The notes under the pieces were generated by a model. That model had not been told where the DNA came from. It searched no databases and saw only the letters and a list, made by a program, of their open reading frames with translations. Shown here piece by piece: positions 1-9,585 of a stretch of DNA of 64,000 nucleotides (the first letter of the stretch is position 1; every line of letters begins with the position of its first letter). Location of the stretch: positions 558,001 through 622,000 of the forward strand of contig NZ_MLQQ01000001.1 in NCBI RefSeq assembly GCF_001865995.1, written 5' to 3'. The position numbers were made by a program, and so were the translations under genes. The stretch is from Anaerobacillus arseniciselenatis (lineage in GTDB: Bacteria; Bacillota; Bacilli; Bacillales; Anaerobacillaceae).

Positions 1-414
1 CCAGCCTTTATTTCCTGCTTTTGTTCCAGCTCGTTCAATCGCTTGTTCAATTGTATCTGTTGTAAGTACTCCGAAAATGACTGGAATATCATTTTGGAGG
101 CTAATAGATGCAACCCCTTTTGAAACCTCACTACAAACATAGTCAAAGTGTGGTGTAGAACCACGAATAACAGTTCCCAAAGTAATTACTGCATCATATT
201 TTTTAGAGTTTGCCATCTTTTTAGCAATTAGTGGTATTTCATAAGCACCTGGTACCCATGCGATATCAACATCAGCTTCGTCAACTCCGTGACGTTTTAG
301 GGCATCCTCCGCTCCTCCTAATAGCTTACTCGTAATAAATTCGTTAAACCTTCCAACAACAATTCCTACTTTTAAACCTGATCCTACTAAATTTCCTTCA
401 TAAATGTTTCCCAT
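1..414 (-). CDS. ribH: 6,7-dimethyl-8-ribityllumazine synthase, C-terminal part missing (window edge)
   Basis: Penultimate enzyme of riboflavin synthesis. It condenses 5-amino-6-ribitylamino-uracil with 3,4-dihydroxy-2-butanone-4-phosphate, as an icosahedral cytosolic shell in Bacillus. Translation of the minus strand from the ATG at 412-414 begins [20 protein letters not shown]. It contains the family motifs [29 protein letters not shown] and [10 protein letters not shown]-like [10 protein letters not shown]. 138 codons lie in the window and the last few residues are cut by position 1. A GGAGGAG ribosome site sits just upstream. It is the last gene of a ribD-ribE-ribBA-ribH order, but about 300 bp with an R2 repeat separates it from ribBA. 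Identification is secure. Confidence 0.95.
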   Translation of the reverse strand, partial: MGNIYEGNLVGSGLKVGIVVGRFNEFITSKLLGGAEDALKRHGVDEADVDIAWVPGAYEIPLIAKKMANSKKYDAVITLGTVIRGSTPHFDYVCSEVSKGVASISLQNDIPVIFGVLTTDTIEQAIERAGTKAGNKGW

Positions 415-559
415 GTTCTTCTCCTCCAAATATCGTAATTTATTTTCATTCGGTAATTCAAAATTTAAACTTACATATAAAACCAACATGACGATGCACC
501 GTCAAGTATCTATTTTAATACAAAACCCTCGACAGAATTCCTTTACTATCTTCCATGTA

Positions 560-640
560 AAGTCGGGCGATTTCCTTCTCTTCGCTGTAAACCTCTATCG
601 AGTTTTAGAGGCTCGTTCAGGAAAATCGCCCTCCTTTTTT
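560..640. repeat. R2 intergenic structured repeat, copy 1
   Basis: Member of the R2 family, lying in the ribBA-ribH gap. Outer arms GGGCGATTT and AAAATCGCCC pair. The core reads CCTCTA, TCGAG, TAGAGG, CTCG, so a hairpin (CCTCTA with TAGAGG) has a loop whose CGAG can pair with the CTCG that follows. An AT-only palindromic stretch (672-718) lies between this repeat and the ribBA stop. No gene is visible here; a reading frame across it is judged spurious. Confidence 0.8.
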
Positions 641-720
641 GTACAAAGACTCCGTAGCACTACCCTCACTAATTTTAAATTTTGAATTTAAAATTTTAAA
701 TTTAAAATTCAAAATTCATC

Positions 721-1914
721 TTAAAAGTGGAGCATATGTCCTAGCTTCTGTTGTTTGGCACGTAAATATTTTTCGTTATTAATATTGTGTGGTAGCTGAA
801 GCTGTACGCGGTCTACTACTTCAAGGTCATAGCCTTTTAATCCTTTTATTTTCCTCGGATTATTAGTAAGTAGCTTCATTTTCCTTACGCCAAGGTCTCT
901 TAATATTTGAGCTCCAATTCCATAATCACGTAAATCTGGGGCAAAACCTAACTTTTCATTCGCTTCGACCGTATCGAAGCCTTCCTCTTGAAGCTTGTAT
1001 GCTTTCATCTTGTTTAACAACCCAATTCCTCTTCCTTCTTGTCGCATATAAAGAAGAATACCCTTTCCTTCTTTCTCTATTTGATCTAGAGCAGCATGAA
1101 GTTGTGGGCCGCAATCACAGCGGAATGAAGCAAATACATCACCCGTTAAACATTCAGAATGAACACGTACTAAAGTAGGTTCGTCTGGCGAAATATCACC
1201 TTTTACTAAAGCAACATTTTCTTTTCCATCAATAATATTCGAGTATCCGAAGGCTTTAAATGTTCCATATTCAGTCGGTAATGAAATTTCTACTTCGCGA
1301 TTTACTAACTTATCTTTACGATTTCGATATTGAATTAAATCTTTAATGGTAATCATCTTCAAGTCATGTTCGTCAGCAATTTTTCTTAAATCAGGAACTC
1401 TTGCCATCGTTCCATCTTCCTTAATAATCTCACAAATAACTCCAGCTGGTTTAGCCCCAGATAACCTTGCTAAATCAACAGCAGCTTCAGTATGGCCTGC
1501 TCGTCTTAAAACTCCACCATCTTTTGCGACTAGCGGAAAAATATGACCAGGCTTTTTAAAGTCACTTCCTTTTGAGTGATCGTCAATTAAAGCAAGAACA
1601 GTGTCAGAACGCTCATGAGCAGATATTCCTGTTGTGTTTGTTTTGTGATCAACACTAACTGTAAATGCTGTCCCGTGTGGGTCTGTGTTATGATCAACCA
1701 TTGGGAGTAATTCTAGCTGCTTTGCTCTATCTTCAGTGATCGGTGCGCATACAAGACCACGACCATGTGTAATCATAAAATTTATCACTTCAGGTGTTGC
1801 TTTTTCAGCTATAGCAACAAAGTCCCCTTCATTTTCTCTATCTTCATCATCACACACAATAACCATTTTTCCTTGCATTAATTCATAAATCGCTTCTTCA
1901 ATTGGATCAAACAT
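721..1914 (-). CDS. ribBA: Bifunctional 3,4-dihydroxy-2-butanone-4-phosphate synthase / GTP cyclohydrolase II
   Basis: Supplies both precursors of riboflavin: the N-terminal half converts ribulose-5-phosphate to DHBP, and the C-terminal half opens GTP to the diaminopyrimidine. The DHBP synthase domain covers about residues 1-200 with the acidic motif [12 protein letters not shown] and the [11 protein letters not shown] motif. The GTP cyclohydrolase II domain follows, with zinc cysteines in [18 protein letters not shown] and the RQEGRGIGL motif. The 397-residue length matches the Bacillus fusion. It lies about 290 bp downstream of ribE with an R2 repeat in the gap, so the operon is spaced rather than tightly packed. 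The ATG has a GGAGGG site upstream. Expression is expected to follow the FMN riboswitch ahead of ribD. Confidence 0.97.
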   Translation of the reverse strand: MFDPIEEAIYELMQGKMVIVCDDEDRENEGDFVAIAEKATPEVINFMITHGRGLVCAPITEDRAKQLELLPMVDHNTDPHGTAFTVSVDHKTNTTGISAHERSDTVLALIDDHSKGSDFKKPGHIFPLVAKDGGVLRRAGHTEAAVDLARLSGAKPAGVICEIIKEDGTMARVPDLRKIADEHDLKMITIKDLIQYRNRKDKLVNREVEISLPTEYGTFKAFGYSNIIDGKENVALVKGDISPDEPTLVRVHSECLTGDVFASFRCDCGPQLHAALDQIEKEGKGILLYMRQEGRGIGLLNKMKAYKLQEEGFDTVEANEKLGFAPDLRDYGIGAQILRDLGVRKMKLLTNNPRKIKGLKGYDLEVVDRVQLQLPHNINNEKYLRAKQQKLGHMLHF

Positions 1915-2028
1915 AAGATTCCCTCCTTGGTATACTTTCTAAAATCCCCCTAAAAAGAACAAGACATCAAAAGCAAAAGTTGATCATACAAAGCCTTTAT
2001 GCGAAATATTCCACCATCTAAAATGTAA

Positions 2029-2110
2029 AAGGAGGGCGATTTCCTTCTCTTCGCTGTAAACCTCTAACGAGTTTTAGAGGCTCGTTCAGAAAATCACCCA
2101 CCTTTTTTCA
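2029..2110. repeat. R2 intergenic structured repeat, copy 2
   Basis: R2 copy between ribE and ribBA. The arms AGGAGGGCGATTT and AAATCACCCACCT pair at about 11 of 13 positions. The core carries CCTCTAA, CGAG, TTAGAGG and CTCGTT as in the family consensus. The usual right flank, CATACAAAACACCATGAC, follows. It lies inside the presumed rib transcript, so it would be transcribed as an internal hairpin. Confidence 0.8.
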
Positions 2111-2205
2111 TACAAAACACCATGACTAGTGCCCATCACCGTCTATATGAAAATTCGGTGTGCTTTTCTTTCCAACTAACCAACTTTTAATTGTTAAGCG
2201 ATTTC

Positions 2206-2859
2206 TTATTTAAATCCATGTTCTTCTAAAAAACTCGCTGTTACGTCAGACTTTTTTGGGTTATCTTGAAACCTTTGTTGAATAAATTGTTCAATGTACT
2301 TTCCTACCATATCACACTCAAGGTTAACAATATCGCCTGTCCCTTTTTGTCCGATAATTGTTTCAGAAAGAGTATGCGGGATAATTGAAATGGTGAAAGT
2401 ATCTTCAGTTACCCCAAAAACCGTTAGGCTAGTACCGTCAATCGCAATTGAGCCTTTCATAAGAATATATTTCCTTAATTCTGGAGCGACTTTTATCTCA
2501 TAATAAACAGCATTATGTTGTCTTTCTTTTTTTACGATTTCACCAATCCCATCGACATGTCCAGAAACAAAGTGTCCGCCAAACCTTCCACCAGCAGCCA
2601 TTGCCCGTTCAAGATTTACTTTTGACCCACGACTTAGGTGCTTAAGACTCGTATTTCTCACTGTTTCCGGCATCATATCAACTGTAAATCTTTCTTTTTC
2701 AAAAGATGTCACCGTTAAACATACACCATTAACAGCAATACTGTCGCCTAAATTAACATCAGAGAGCAACTTTTCAGAGTGGATCGTCATCACTATTGCT
2801 TCTCCTGTTTGCTTTATTTGTTCAATAGAACCGACCTCTTCAATGATACCTGTAAACAT
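2206..2859 (-). CDS. ribE: Riboflavin synthase alpha chain
   Basis: Final enzyme of the pathway: dismutates two 6,7-dimethyl-8-ribityllumazine molecules to riboflavin. The start chosen is the ATG at 2857-2859, giving the family N-terminus MFTGIIEEVGSI; it is preceded by AAAGGGGG and begins one base after the ribD stop, suggesting translational coupling. The 217 residues comprise two similar lumazine-binding halves. The first has NGVCLTV and GGHFVSGHVD, the second DGTSLTVFGV. A longer frame beginning nine codons upstream would overlap ribD and lacks support. RibE normally works inside the RibH capsid. Named ribE in B. subtilis usage (ribC in E. coli). Confidence 0.96.
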   Translation of the reverse strand: MFTGIIEEVGSIEQIKQTGEAIVMTIHSEKLLSDVNLGDSIAVNGVCLTVTSFEKERFTVDMMPETVRNTSLKHLSRGSKVNLERAMAAGGRFGGHFVSGHVDGIGEIVKKERQHNAVYYEIKVAPELRKYILMKGSIAIDGTSLTVFGVTEDTFTISIIPHTLSETIIGQKGTGDIVNLECDMVGKYIEQFIQQRFQDNPKKSDVTASFLEEHGFK

Positions 2860-2860
2860 A

Positions 2861-3949
2861 TTATTCCCCCTTTGGGATTGAAACAATTTTAATATCTTGG
2901 CCTAATTGTGTAACTTCTTTAATCATTAATTGAAGTGCATCTCCTAAATTCGGAAAACCAATTCCTGAGAATGATGTTGGCGCACCGCTTCCACCAATTA
3001 ACTTCGGCGCTATATAAGTAATCACTTCATTGATGCATTTGGAGCGTAAAAAACTATCATTAACAGTACTTCCACCTTCAACAAATAAAGAGGTAATACT
3101 TTTTTCTCCTAAACATTTTAAAAGGTCTTCTATGATTATTTTATCACCGGCTAGTTCAATTATTTTTACTCCCAAATTCATTAGTTTTTCTTTTTTATCA
3201 AGTGGGGCTTCCCTTGTCGTAACAATCCATGTTTCGGCTTCTTTATCAGTAACGACTTTTGCTTCAACTGGCGTTCTTAGTTGGTGATCTAAAATCACTC
3301 GAATTGGGTTTTTACCACCGCTCTTTAATCTAGTCGTTAAGCTAGGATCGTCTTCAAGAACTGTGCCAACCCCAACTAAAATAGCGTCATGCTGATGACG
3401 AAGCTTATGAACATCTTCTCGCGCTAACTCACCTGTGATCCATTTACTTTCACCTGTAGTAGTCGCAATTTTCCCATCTAAACTAGTGGCTGTTTTTAAG
3501 GTGACGTAAGGAGTTTTCTTATCCACATAATGAAAAAAAACTTCATTTAACTGCTTTGCCTCTGTTTCTAAAACGCCAACTTCAACCTCTATGTTGGCTT
3601 CTTGTAGTTTTTTAATACCATTCCCAGCAACTAATGGGTTGGAGTCAAGTGTCGCAATAACAACTCGCTTAATTCCTTTTTCAATAATTAAATCCGCACA
3701 TGGAGGTGTTTTCCCGTAATGACTACAAGGTTCTAACGTCACATAAATGGTAGCCCCAATAGCCGCTTCACCTGCCATATATAGAGCATGAACTTCGGCA
3801 TGCCCTCCACCAGCCTTTAAGTGCGCTCCCATCCCTACGACTTTTCCATTATTCACAACGACCGCCCCTACCATTGGGTTAGGAGACGTTTGCCCTCTAG
3901 TGTTTTCAGCTAATTGTAATGCTAATTTCATATAAGTTAGATCGTTCAT
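2861..3949 (-). CDS. ribD: Bifunctional riboflavin biosynthesis deaminase/reductase
   Basis: Catalyses the second and third steps of the pathway: deamination of the diaminopyrimidine, then NADPH-dependent reduction of the ribosyl side chain. The deaminase domain (about residues 1-145) has the zinc motif HAEVHAL and the PCSHYGKTPPC cysteine pair. The reductase domain (about 147-362) has KTATSLDGKIAT, GVGTVLEDDP and the FVEGGSTV loop. Length of 362 is normal. It is the first gene of the rib operon. Its leader carries an attenuator hairpin (3990-4020) and an FMN riboswitch (4169-4313), so transcription should stop when FMN is plentiful. Confidence 0.97.
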   Translation of the reverse strand: MNDLTYMKLALQLAENTRGQTSPNPMVGAVVVNNGKVVGMGAHLKAGGGHAEVHALYMAGEAAIGATIYVTLEPCSHYGKTPPCADLIIEKGIKRVVIATLDSNPLVAGNGIKKLQEANIEVEVGVLETEAKQLNEVFFHYVDKKTPYVTLKTATSLDGKIATTTGESKWITGELAREDVHKLRHQHDAILVGVGTVLEDDPSLTTRLKSGGKNPIRVILDHQLRTPVEAKVVTDKEAETWIVTTREAPLDKKEKLMNLGVKIIELAGDKIIIEDLLKCLGEKSITSLFVEGGSTVNDSFLRSKCINEVITYIAPKLIGGSGAPTSFSGIGFPNLGDALQLMIKEVTQLGQDIKIVSIPKGE

Positions 3950-3989
3950 TTTCAGTCATTTCCTTTTAAAAGATTTAATTGTAAATAAA

Positions 3990-4020
3990 AATCCCTAAAG
4001 ACATTGGTCCTCAGGGATTA
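3990..4020 (-). terminator. Attenuator terminator of the rib operon leader
   Basis: On the minus strand, AATCCCT and AGGGATT form a stem with a 16-base loop, followed by TTTTTATTT. It lies between the FMN aptamer and ribD, the position expected for the riboswitch-controlled terminator. Confidence 0.8.
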
Positions 4021-4168
4021 AAAGCATCGCTAAATAAACAGGTAACACCTATATTTTTTCATAAACAAATCTATATCAATTACTCGACATAATCCTGCTT
4101 ATAACTTATTGTCGGAAAATCATTTCCAACAAATTAAAATATAGAACATACCCATCAATTACACAATA

Positions 4169-4313
4169 CCTTCTCCCATCCAGACTTTACTGTCGGCTTT
4201 GGTTTCTCACCAAATCCACCGCTTCACACACATATCGTAAAACGGGTCACGGGCTTAGAAGCAACAGCTTCATCACCGCCGGTTGGGAATTTCACCCGAC
4301 CCCGAAGGTAGTT
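4169..4313 (-). promoter_or_regulatory. FMN riboswitch (RFN element)
   Basis: The minus strand carries the conserved RFN blocks in order: CTTCGGGGTCGGGTGAAAT, CCCAACCGGCGGT, AGCCCGTGACCCG, GGTGGATTTGGTGAGAAACC, GCCGACAGT and GTCTGGATGGGAGAAGG. These form the six-helix FMN aptamer. It precedes ribD and an attenuator hairpin, so the expected effect is FMN-dependent premature termination. A TATAAT (4370-4375) with a possible TAGACA at 19 bp spacing (4395-4400) on the minus strand is a candidate promoter. Confidence 0.97.
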
Positions 4314-4369
4314 AACAAATACAGAAAATATCTGTACTTCTTTAACAACAATATTTAATTGTTTAATTT

Positions 4370-4400
4370 ATTATATCATAAAAGTTGCGAAGCTTGTCTA
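4370..4400 (-). promoter_or_regulatory. Candidate promoter of the rib operon
   Basis: Minus-strand -10 TATAAT at 4370-4375 and a possible -35 TAGACA at 4395-4400. The 19 bp spacer is longer than ideal. The position, about 60 bp upstream of the FMN aptamer, is sensible. The -10 is convincing, the -35 is not. Confidence 0.45.
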
Positions 4401-4455
4401 CCTTAACGTCGAAAATTGTTACAAAAACTTGTCATTGAGCTAACCAACAACCAAA

Positions 4456-4533
4456 CTTTTACATACAAAACTGTCATGACGATTTAATCCACACCATCTA
4501 ATATGTAAAACCCTCATAACGGTAATCGTCACC
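4456..4533. repeat. R2-type flank fragment
   Basis: Contains only the flanking module of R2 (ACATACAAAAC, TCATGACGAT, CACCATCTAATATGTAAAA), apparently twice, without the paired core. It shows that the flank can occur without the hairpin. The rest of 4380-4640 has no gene that I can support. Confidence 0.5.
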
Positions 4534-4646
4534 GAACGAAAAATGTCAGTCACCAGCAATAACTAAATAAAGACAAAGGGAATTCGCCTCTTTACATAGT
4601 TTTTATACTAGTGATCTGACACTTATCGAACAATTTCTTTAATTTA

Positions 4647-5081
4647 TTACTCTTCCCAAACTTTAACTTCACTCATAACATCGTTAGGACGAATGCGATC
4701 TACAACATCCATTCCTTCAATCACTCGCCCAAATACTGTATGAACTCCATCTAAGTGAGGCTGTGGCTCAAAGAGAATGAAGAATTGGCTACCACCAGTG
4801 TTACGACCAGCGTGTGCCATAGAAAGATAACCACGTCCATGCTTGTGTGTATTACCTTCTGTTTCACATTTAATTGTATAACCAGGACCACCTGTTCCAT
4901 TTCCGACTGGGCAACCACCTTGGGCAACAAAACCAGGAATAACTCGGTGGAACGTTAAACCGTTATAAAAACCTTCGTTAGCAAGCTTTTCGAAGTTTTC
5001 TACTGTACCAGGAGCTTCCTCTGGGAAAAATTCAATAACAATCTTTTCTCCATTTTCAAATGCAATACTACCTTTTTTCAC
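4647..5081 (-). CDS. ppiB: Peptidyl-prolyl cis-trans isomerase, cyclophilin type
   Basis: Cytosolic cyclophilin that isomerises prolyl bonds during folding. The GTG at 5079-5081 is chosen: AAGGAGG stands 9 bases upstream and the resulting 144 residues match the usual size of about 143. An upstream ATG extension would add 22 residues unlike the family. The cyclophilin core is clear: [15 protein letters not shown] (catalytic Arg and Phe), [23 protein letters not shown] and [12 protein letters not shown]. It stands alone between the rib leader and lysA. Confidence 0.95.
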   Translation of the reverse strand: MKKGSIAFENGEKIVIEFFPEEAPGTVENFEKLANEGFYNGLTFHRVIPGFVAQGGCPVGNGTGGPGYTIKCETEGNTHKHGRGYLSMAHAGRNTGGSQFFILFEPQPHLDGVHTVFGRVIEGMDVVDRIRPNDVMSEVKVWEE

Positions 5082-5203
5082 GTTATGTATCCTCCTTAAA
5101 TAGCTTGTATACTTTCGTTTTGAAAGTGCCTTAAATTTAACACACAAATTATTTTACTATATTTCATCAACAAAACACAAATTTATGAATTTCATAAGGT
5201 TGA

Positions 5204-5240
5204 GGCTGTTCCATAAGTATCAGACACTTAAGGAACAGCC
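5204..5240. terminator. Terminator-like hairpin downstream of lysA
   Basis: GGCTGTTCC and GGAACAGCC form a nine-pair stem around a loop containing TATCAGACAC, a string shared with R3 repeats. There is little T-run on the minus strand, so terminator activity is likely but not certain. Confidence 0.55.
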
Positions 5241-5257
5241 CCACTCCTTATAACTAA

Positions 5258-6577
5258 TTATTTTACTTCACAACCATCTAATGAAAGATCAAGACGAACA
5301 ACGTCTTCGTAAGTTTCACGTTTTACTACTAGAGTACTTTCTCCATTTTCTACAAATACTACTGCTGGTCTTGGAATACGATTATAATTATTCGCCATTG
5401 AATATCCGTATGCCCCCGTACAGAAGACCGCTAAAATATCACCTGGTTTAGCAAACGGAAGGGCAATATCCCAGATTAACATATCGCCACTTTCACAACA
5501 CTTTCCAGCAATAGAGTATGTTTCTTGGTTCGTTTCATTACATCTATTTGCTACAACAGCTTCATACTCTGCTTGATAAAGTGCTGGACGTAAATTATCT
5601 GTCATACCTCCATCTACTGAAAGGTAATGTCTAACTTCAGGAATTTCTTTTTCAGAACCCACTGTATACAAAGTTGTCCCTGCGTCTCCAACAAGTGACC
5701 TTCCTGGCTCAATCCATACTTCCGGAATTTCGATTGCTAATTTTTCTGCTTGGAATTCGATAGCATCAATCGTTGCATCAACATATTGTGAAACAGGAAG
5801 TGGTGTATCACCTTCAATGTAGCGAATACCAAATCCGCCACCAAGATTCAACACTCGCGGTACATAGTTTAACTTCGTTTTCCACTCTGCTAAATATGAG
5901 AATATTTTTTCTACAGCTAACGTAAACCCTGTCGTTTCAAAAATTTGTGATCCAATATGACAATGTAACCCTAACAATTGAAACGATTCATCATCAGTTA
6001 CTTTTTGAATCGCCTCTTCAGCTTGGCCAGTAGTCAAATCGAAGCCAAATTTAGAATCTTCTTGCCCAGTCGAGATGTACTCATGAGTATGAGCTTCAAC
6101 TCCAGGTGTAATACGAAGTAGTACGGATACGACTTTATTATGCTTTTTTGCAGCTTGTTTTAATAATTCAATTTCAAAAAAATTATCAACAACAAAACAA
6201 CCAATTCCAGCTTCGACTGCCATATCTATTTCATCATAACTTTTATTATTTCCGTGAAAGTGGATTTTTTCTACTGGAAAGCCTGCCACTAAAGCAGTGT
6301 GCAATTCTCCGCCCGAAACGACATCTAAACTTAAATCTAATTCTTTAGCAAGCTGTACCATAGCGACGCAACTAAATGCTTTACTCGCATAAGCTACTTG
6401 AGCTTTTATGTTTCTCTTATTAAAAGCTTGCACGAAGTCATATGCCCGTTCTTTAATTAATGCAACATCATAAACGTATAAAGGTGTGCCGTACTGTTCT
6501 TGCAATTTTGTTACATCAACACCACCAATTTCTAAATGACCTAAGTCATTTACTGTACTTGTTCCATGTTTGTACAT
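5258..6577 (-). CDS. lysA: Diaminopimelate decarboxylase
   Basis: Last step of lysine synthesis: PLP-dependent decarboxylation of meso-diaminopimelate in the cytosol. The 439 residues show the alanine-racemase-like barrel with the PLP lysine in AYASKAFSC, the glycine-rich NLGGGFGIRY phosphate loop, the EPGRSLVGDAG motif, and the C-terminal CESGDML (catalytic Cys) and GAYGYSM. The ATG is preceded by GAGAGGAG. The gene is preceded by a lysine riboswitch with terminator (6763-7005), so it should be repressed by lysine. An R1 repeat is wedged between that terminator and the start codon. Confidence 0.97.
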   Translation of the reverse strand: MYKHGTSTVNDLGHLEIGGVDVTKLQEQYGTPLYVYDVALIKERAYDFVQAFNKRNIKAQVAYASKAFSCVAMVQLAKELDLSLDVVSGGELHTALVAGFPVEKIHFHGNNKSYDEIDMAVEAGIGCFVVDNFFEIELLKQAAKKHNKVVSVLLRITPGVEAHTHEYISTGQEDSKFGFDLTTGQAEEAIQKVTDDESFQLLGLHCHIGSQIFETTGFTLAVEKIFSYLAEWKTKLNYVPRVLNLGGGFGIRYIEGDTPLPVSQYVDATIDAIEFQAEKLAIEIPEVWIEPGRSLVGDAGTTLYTVGSEKEIPEVRHYLSVDGGMTDNLRPALYQAEYEAVVANRCNETNQETYSIAGKCCESGDMLIWDIALPFAKPGDILAVFCTGAYGYSMANNYNRIPRPAVVFVENGESTLVVKRETYEDVVRLDLSLDGCEVK

Positions 6578-6628
6578 TTATTAAACTCCTCTCAAATCAA
6601 ACGATATTTTCTCTAATTTATTTGAATT

Positions 6629-6745
6629 AATGAATTTCATAATTCAATATTATCGCCATAAAGTATCTATATGTAGTTGCGTTAAACCGCTCGCAACTAC
6701 ATATAGTTTGATATGGCTCAATTTAGGAATTTATGAAATTCACTC
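6629..6745. repeat. R1 palindromic element, copy 1
   Basis: About 117 bp, type copy of R1. Terminal inverted repeats ATGAATTTCATAATTC and ATTTATGAAATTCACT enclose GCCAT/ATGGC and a central stem TATATGTAGTTGCG / CGCAACTACATATA. The whole element can fold as one long hairpin. It lies in the leader of lysA, between the riboswitch terminator and the start codon. Confidence 0.9.
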
Positions 6746-6762
6746 AAATAGCCTATATAAAA

Positions 6763-6793
6763 AGGTGACTAATGTAAGTTACATTAGCCACCT
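6763..6793 (-). terminator. Lysine riboswitch terminator
   Basis: On the minus strand, AGGTGGCTAATGTAA and TTACATTAGTCACCT form a near-perfect stem followed by TTTTTATA. It is directly downstream of the lysine aptamer and is the expected expression platform. Confidence 0.9.
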
Positions 6794-7005
6794 GGTAAAA
6801 GCTATTCGTAACCTCACGTTTAAGTAGTCCTCCACTGCTTTGGCAGTGACAGTTCGTTATTTATTCAATAACGAACCAGCGAAGATGAAGTGGGCCCCTT
6901 CACTTCTTCACTTCGGCAAATTGACCTTTCCAGCTGTTTCAACGCTTCCCTAGCTCCACAGTGTAATCATTCGCATTGCACCTCTACCTCATTAACAAAT
7001 GAGGA
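6794..7005 (-). promoter_or_regulatory. Lysine riboswitch (L box)
   Basis: The minus strand reads GAGGTAGAGGTGC near 6980-6992, then GGAAAGG, TTTGCCGAAGTGAAG, GCTGG, ACTGTCACTGCC and GGAGGACTACTTA. These are the conserved L-box blocks in order. The aptamer is followed at once by an intrinsic terminator. It controls lysA here rather than the aspartokinase gene it regulates in B. subtilis. Confidence 0.92.
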
Positions 7006-7076
7006 ACCTTTATTAAGTTATATCCACAAAATTTATACATAAAATTTTATCATATTTACTTTAACAACGCAATGTG

Positions 7077-8576
7077 TTAATTTGCTGGTTGCTTATGACG
7101 ATTTTTCGTATTAACGATGCTAGGTCGCTGCTTTTTAATAGGCACTGATAACCTCACTAAAATATCTAAAAACGCTTTTGGATAAAAAGGTATAAACGGC
7201 CATAAATAAGGTGTATCTAACGGCTTCATACTTGCAATGATTAAGATCATCACAGTAAGAGCAATTAAAAATCCAGGTGCTTTAAAGAAGAATACAACAA
7301 CTAATAATAATAAACGAACAAGCTTTAATGCAATACCTAATTCATAACTAGGCGTAGCAAAAGTACCAATTGCCCCTAAAGCAACGTAAAGAATGACTTC
7401 AGGGATGAACAAACCAACTTCTATAGCTATTTCTCCAATTAATAATGCTGCAACTAAACCTAGAGCTGTTGCTAATGGCGAAGGAGTATGAATAGCTGCC
7501 ATCCGGAGTAGCTCAATCCCGATTTCAGCGATAATAATTTGGGCAAACACTGGTACATTTGTCGTCTCCTCAGGCCCAACAAAGTCTAACATTTCGGGGA
7601 CCATGTCCGGTTGCATAACTAACAAAAGCCATAACGGTAAGATGAGTAAGGCAAAGATCATGCCTGAAAAGCGTACCCAACGTAAAAACGTACCAATAAG
7701 CGGTGCTTGGCGAAACTCTTCAGCGTGCTGAACGTGGTGAAAAAATGTCGTTGGCAATATAATCACACTTGGAGACGCATCTACGAAAATAACAATATGT
7801 CCCTCAAGTAAGTGTGTTGCCGCTACATCGGGACGCTCAGTATAACGGACAAGAGGAAAAGGATTTAAACCTTGCTTAACAATGAATTCCTCAACAACTT
7901 TATCCGCCATTGTTAAACCGTCAATTTCAATTCCTTCCAGTTCCTTCTTCACTTTCTCAATTAAACTTGGATCAGCGACATCTTTTATGTACGCAACACA
8001 AATATCCGTTTTCGAACGAACGCCGACTTGCATTATTTCATGCCTTAATCGTTCGTCTCTAATTCTTCTTCTCGTCAAAGCCGTATTTTCAATAATGTTT
8101 TCAGTATAACCATCGCGTGCGCCTCTAACGACTCTTTCAGTATCTGGCTCTTCAGGACCTCTGCCTGGATAACTACGAACATCAATAACTAAAGCCTCTG
8201 TCTCACCTTCGATTAAAATAAATATGAGGCCTGATAACATTTGGTCTACAGCTTCATCTAATGTTTTTACTGGTTCTACTTGAACATGAGTTAATCGATT
8301 CTCAATTTGCTGTTTCACACGAAGTTCTCGTTTTTCTGCAGCATCCAAAAACATTAATTCTTTTAATAATTCAATAATATTTTGAATATCACAAAGACCA
8401 TTTACAAAATAAATTTGAACTTCTTTATCTAAGATCGATAATTTTCGAACGCCGACATCAAAACTAGTACCCATTCCAACTTTATCTTTTAGGTATTTTT
8501 CGTTTTCGAGGATCGTACTTGAAACTTTTTGCTTCGCATTATCTGCATTGTTTTTTTCAACAATATCATTACTCAC
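7077..8576 (-). CDS. spoVAF: Stage V sporulation protein AF (GerA-family membrane protein)
   Basis: Spore inner-membrane protein related to GerA germinant-receptor A subunits, encoded at the end of the spoVA operon. The soluble N-terminal half (about residues 1-295) has the GerA motifs [35 protein letters not shown] and [10 protein letters not shown]. At least four or five hydrophobic segments follow between about 300 and 475. Length of 499 is usual. Its start overlaps the end of spoVAEA by 8 bases, so the two are probably coupled. In B. subtilis SpoVAF is not essential for dipicolinic acid uptake but affects germination. Expected in the forespore under sigma G. Confidence 0.93.
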   Translation of the reverse strand: MSNDIVEKNNADNAKQKVSSTILENEKYLKDKVGMGTSFDVGVRKLSILDKEVQIYFVNGLCDIQNIIELLKELMFLDAAEKRELRVKQQIENRLTHVQVEPVKTLDEAVDQMLSGLIFILIEGETEALVIDVRSYPGRGPEEPDTERVVRGARDGYTENIIENTALTRRRIRDERLRHEIMQVGVRSKTDICVAYIKDVADPSLIEKVKKELEGIEIDGLTMADKVVEEFIVKQGLNPFPLVRYTERPDVAATHLLEGHIVIFVDASPSVIILPTTFFHHVQHAEEFRQAPLIGTFLRWVRFSGMIFALLILPLWLLLVMQPDMVPEMLDFVGPEETTNVPVFAQIIIAEIGIELLRMAAIHTPSPLATALGLVAALLIGEIAIEVGLFIPEVILYVALGAIGTFATPSYELGIALKLVRLLLLVVVFFFKAPGFLIALTVMILIIASMKPLDTPYLWPFIPFYPKAFLDILVRLSVPIKKQRPSIVNTKNRHKQPAN

Positions 8577-9135
8577 GGTACTCGCTCCTTTCTAAAATAA
8601 GTTCAACAGCTTTTTTCGTAATTGGAGCCCCCTTATCAATTTCATCTTTCCCTGACATTTTCCCAATATCCCCAATGCCAACAATAAAGGGAATGCCTAG
8701 TTCATTTAAGTTATATACCGTATCACCATTTATTCTTCCAACCTCAATATCTGGCAACCCAAATTTATCTACACCATACTCGGTTAAATTCCCATTTCGG
8801 TCTATACTGACATCCACTTTTGCCCATTCATTATCATGAGTTTTCGAAGCTACGGCAATTGCTCCAATAATTTTCAACTCACTATGAGTAGCAACATAAC
8901 GTAATGCCTCCTCACCTGGACCTTCTTCTGTATAACCACAATCGTCAAACATAACAAGCACTGGATCATAAGGCGTTTTATTAATTAAGCGCACTATTTG
9001 TTCACCTGATAATTTCGTTGGATTCCCCCACGAATTTGTGATACACCGTCCTCCAATTTCTTTTGCAACAAGTTCTACTGCTTTTCTAGCTGATTCATCA
9101 CCATCTGTTATTAAGATCACCCTCTTCTTTTCCAT
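8569..9135 (-). CDS. spoVAEA: Stage V sporulation protein AEA
   Basis: Soluble 188-residue protein of the spoVA operon with no membrane segment. It starts [19 protein letters not shown] and has [20 protein letters not shown] and [10 protein letters not shown]. It sits between spoVAF (8-base overlap) and spoVAEB (4-base gap). In B. subtilis the family member lies on the outer face of the spore inner membrane and takes part in release or uptake of Ca-dipicolinate. The molecular role is not defined from sequence alone. Confidence 0.9.
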   Translation of the reverse strand: MEKKRVILITDGDESARKAVELVAKEIGGRCITNSWGNPTKLSGEQIVRLINKTPYDPVLVMFDDCGYTEEGPGEEALRYVATHSELKIIGAIAVASKTHDNEWAKVDVSIDRNGNLTEYGVDKFGLPDIEVGRINGDTVYNLNELGIPFIVGIGDIGKMSGKDEIDKGAPITKKAVELILERSEYRE

Positions 9136-9139
9136 GGTT

Positions 9140-9490
9140 TCATCCTTTCGGTTTGAAAAATATGGCCACTAAAAATCCAAATAAAATCGCAGAGGAAATT
9201 CCTGCTGAAGTAACTTCAAAAATCCCCATCCCAATTCCTAAAAATCCAGATCTTTGTGCTTCTATCATCGCACCGTGAACTAAAGAGTGACCAAAACTAG
9301 TGATTGGTACGATCGCACCTGCTCCTGCAAAATCAATAAGGCGATCATAAAGGTGAAAACCATCTAAAAGAGCGCCGATAACAACTAAGGAGCTCATCAC
9401 ATGTGCTGGTGAAAACTTGAAAAAATCTAACATTATCTGTCCTACTACACAAATAAGTCCACCAACTGTAAATGCAACTATATACTCCAC
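9140..9490 (-). CDS. spoVAEB: Stage V sporulation protein AEB
   Basis: Small integral membrane protein of the SpoVA channel for Ca-dipicolinate. The GTG at 9488-9490 is chosen because AAAGGAG stands 8 bases upstream and the resulting 116 residues begin (M)[17 protein letters not shown]. Starting at the upstream in-frame codon would place the ribosome site inside the gene. Three hydrophobic segments are visible, with [14 protein letters not shown] and GFLVAIFF. It resembles SpoVAC (RIGQFAGAGSIATVTGFA), its paralogue in the same operon. Confidence 0.92.
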   Translation of the reverse strand: MEYIVAFTVGGLICVVGQIMLDFFKFSPAHVMSSLVVIGALLDGFHLYDRLIDFAGAGAIVPITSFGHSLVHGAMIEAQRSGFLGIGMGIFEVTSAGISSAILFGFLVAIFFKPKG

Positions 9491-9585
9491 TACGCACTCT
9501 CCTTTCAAGTCTTCATTTCGCTAATTGTAGTAAGAACATCATAATCATAAGTTGCCTTTATAGTTACCAAATTAACTAGTTTTCA

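Noticed and set aside
404-685. 93-residue open frame on the plus strand
   Set aside because: It crosses the ribH start and the R2 copy at 560-640; the apparent protein is translated repeat.
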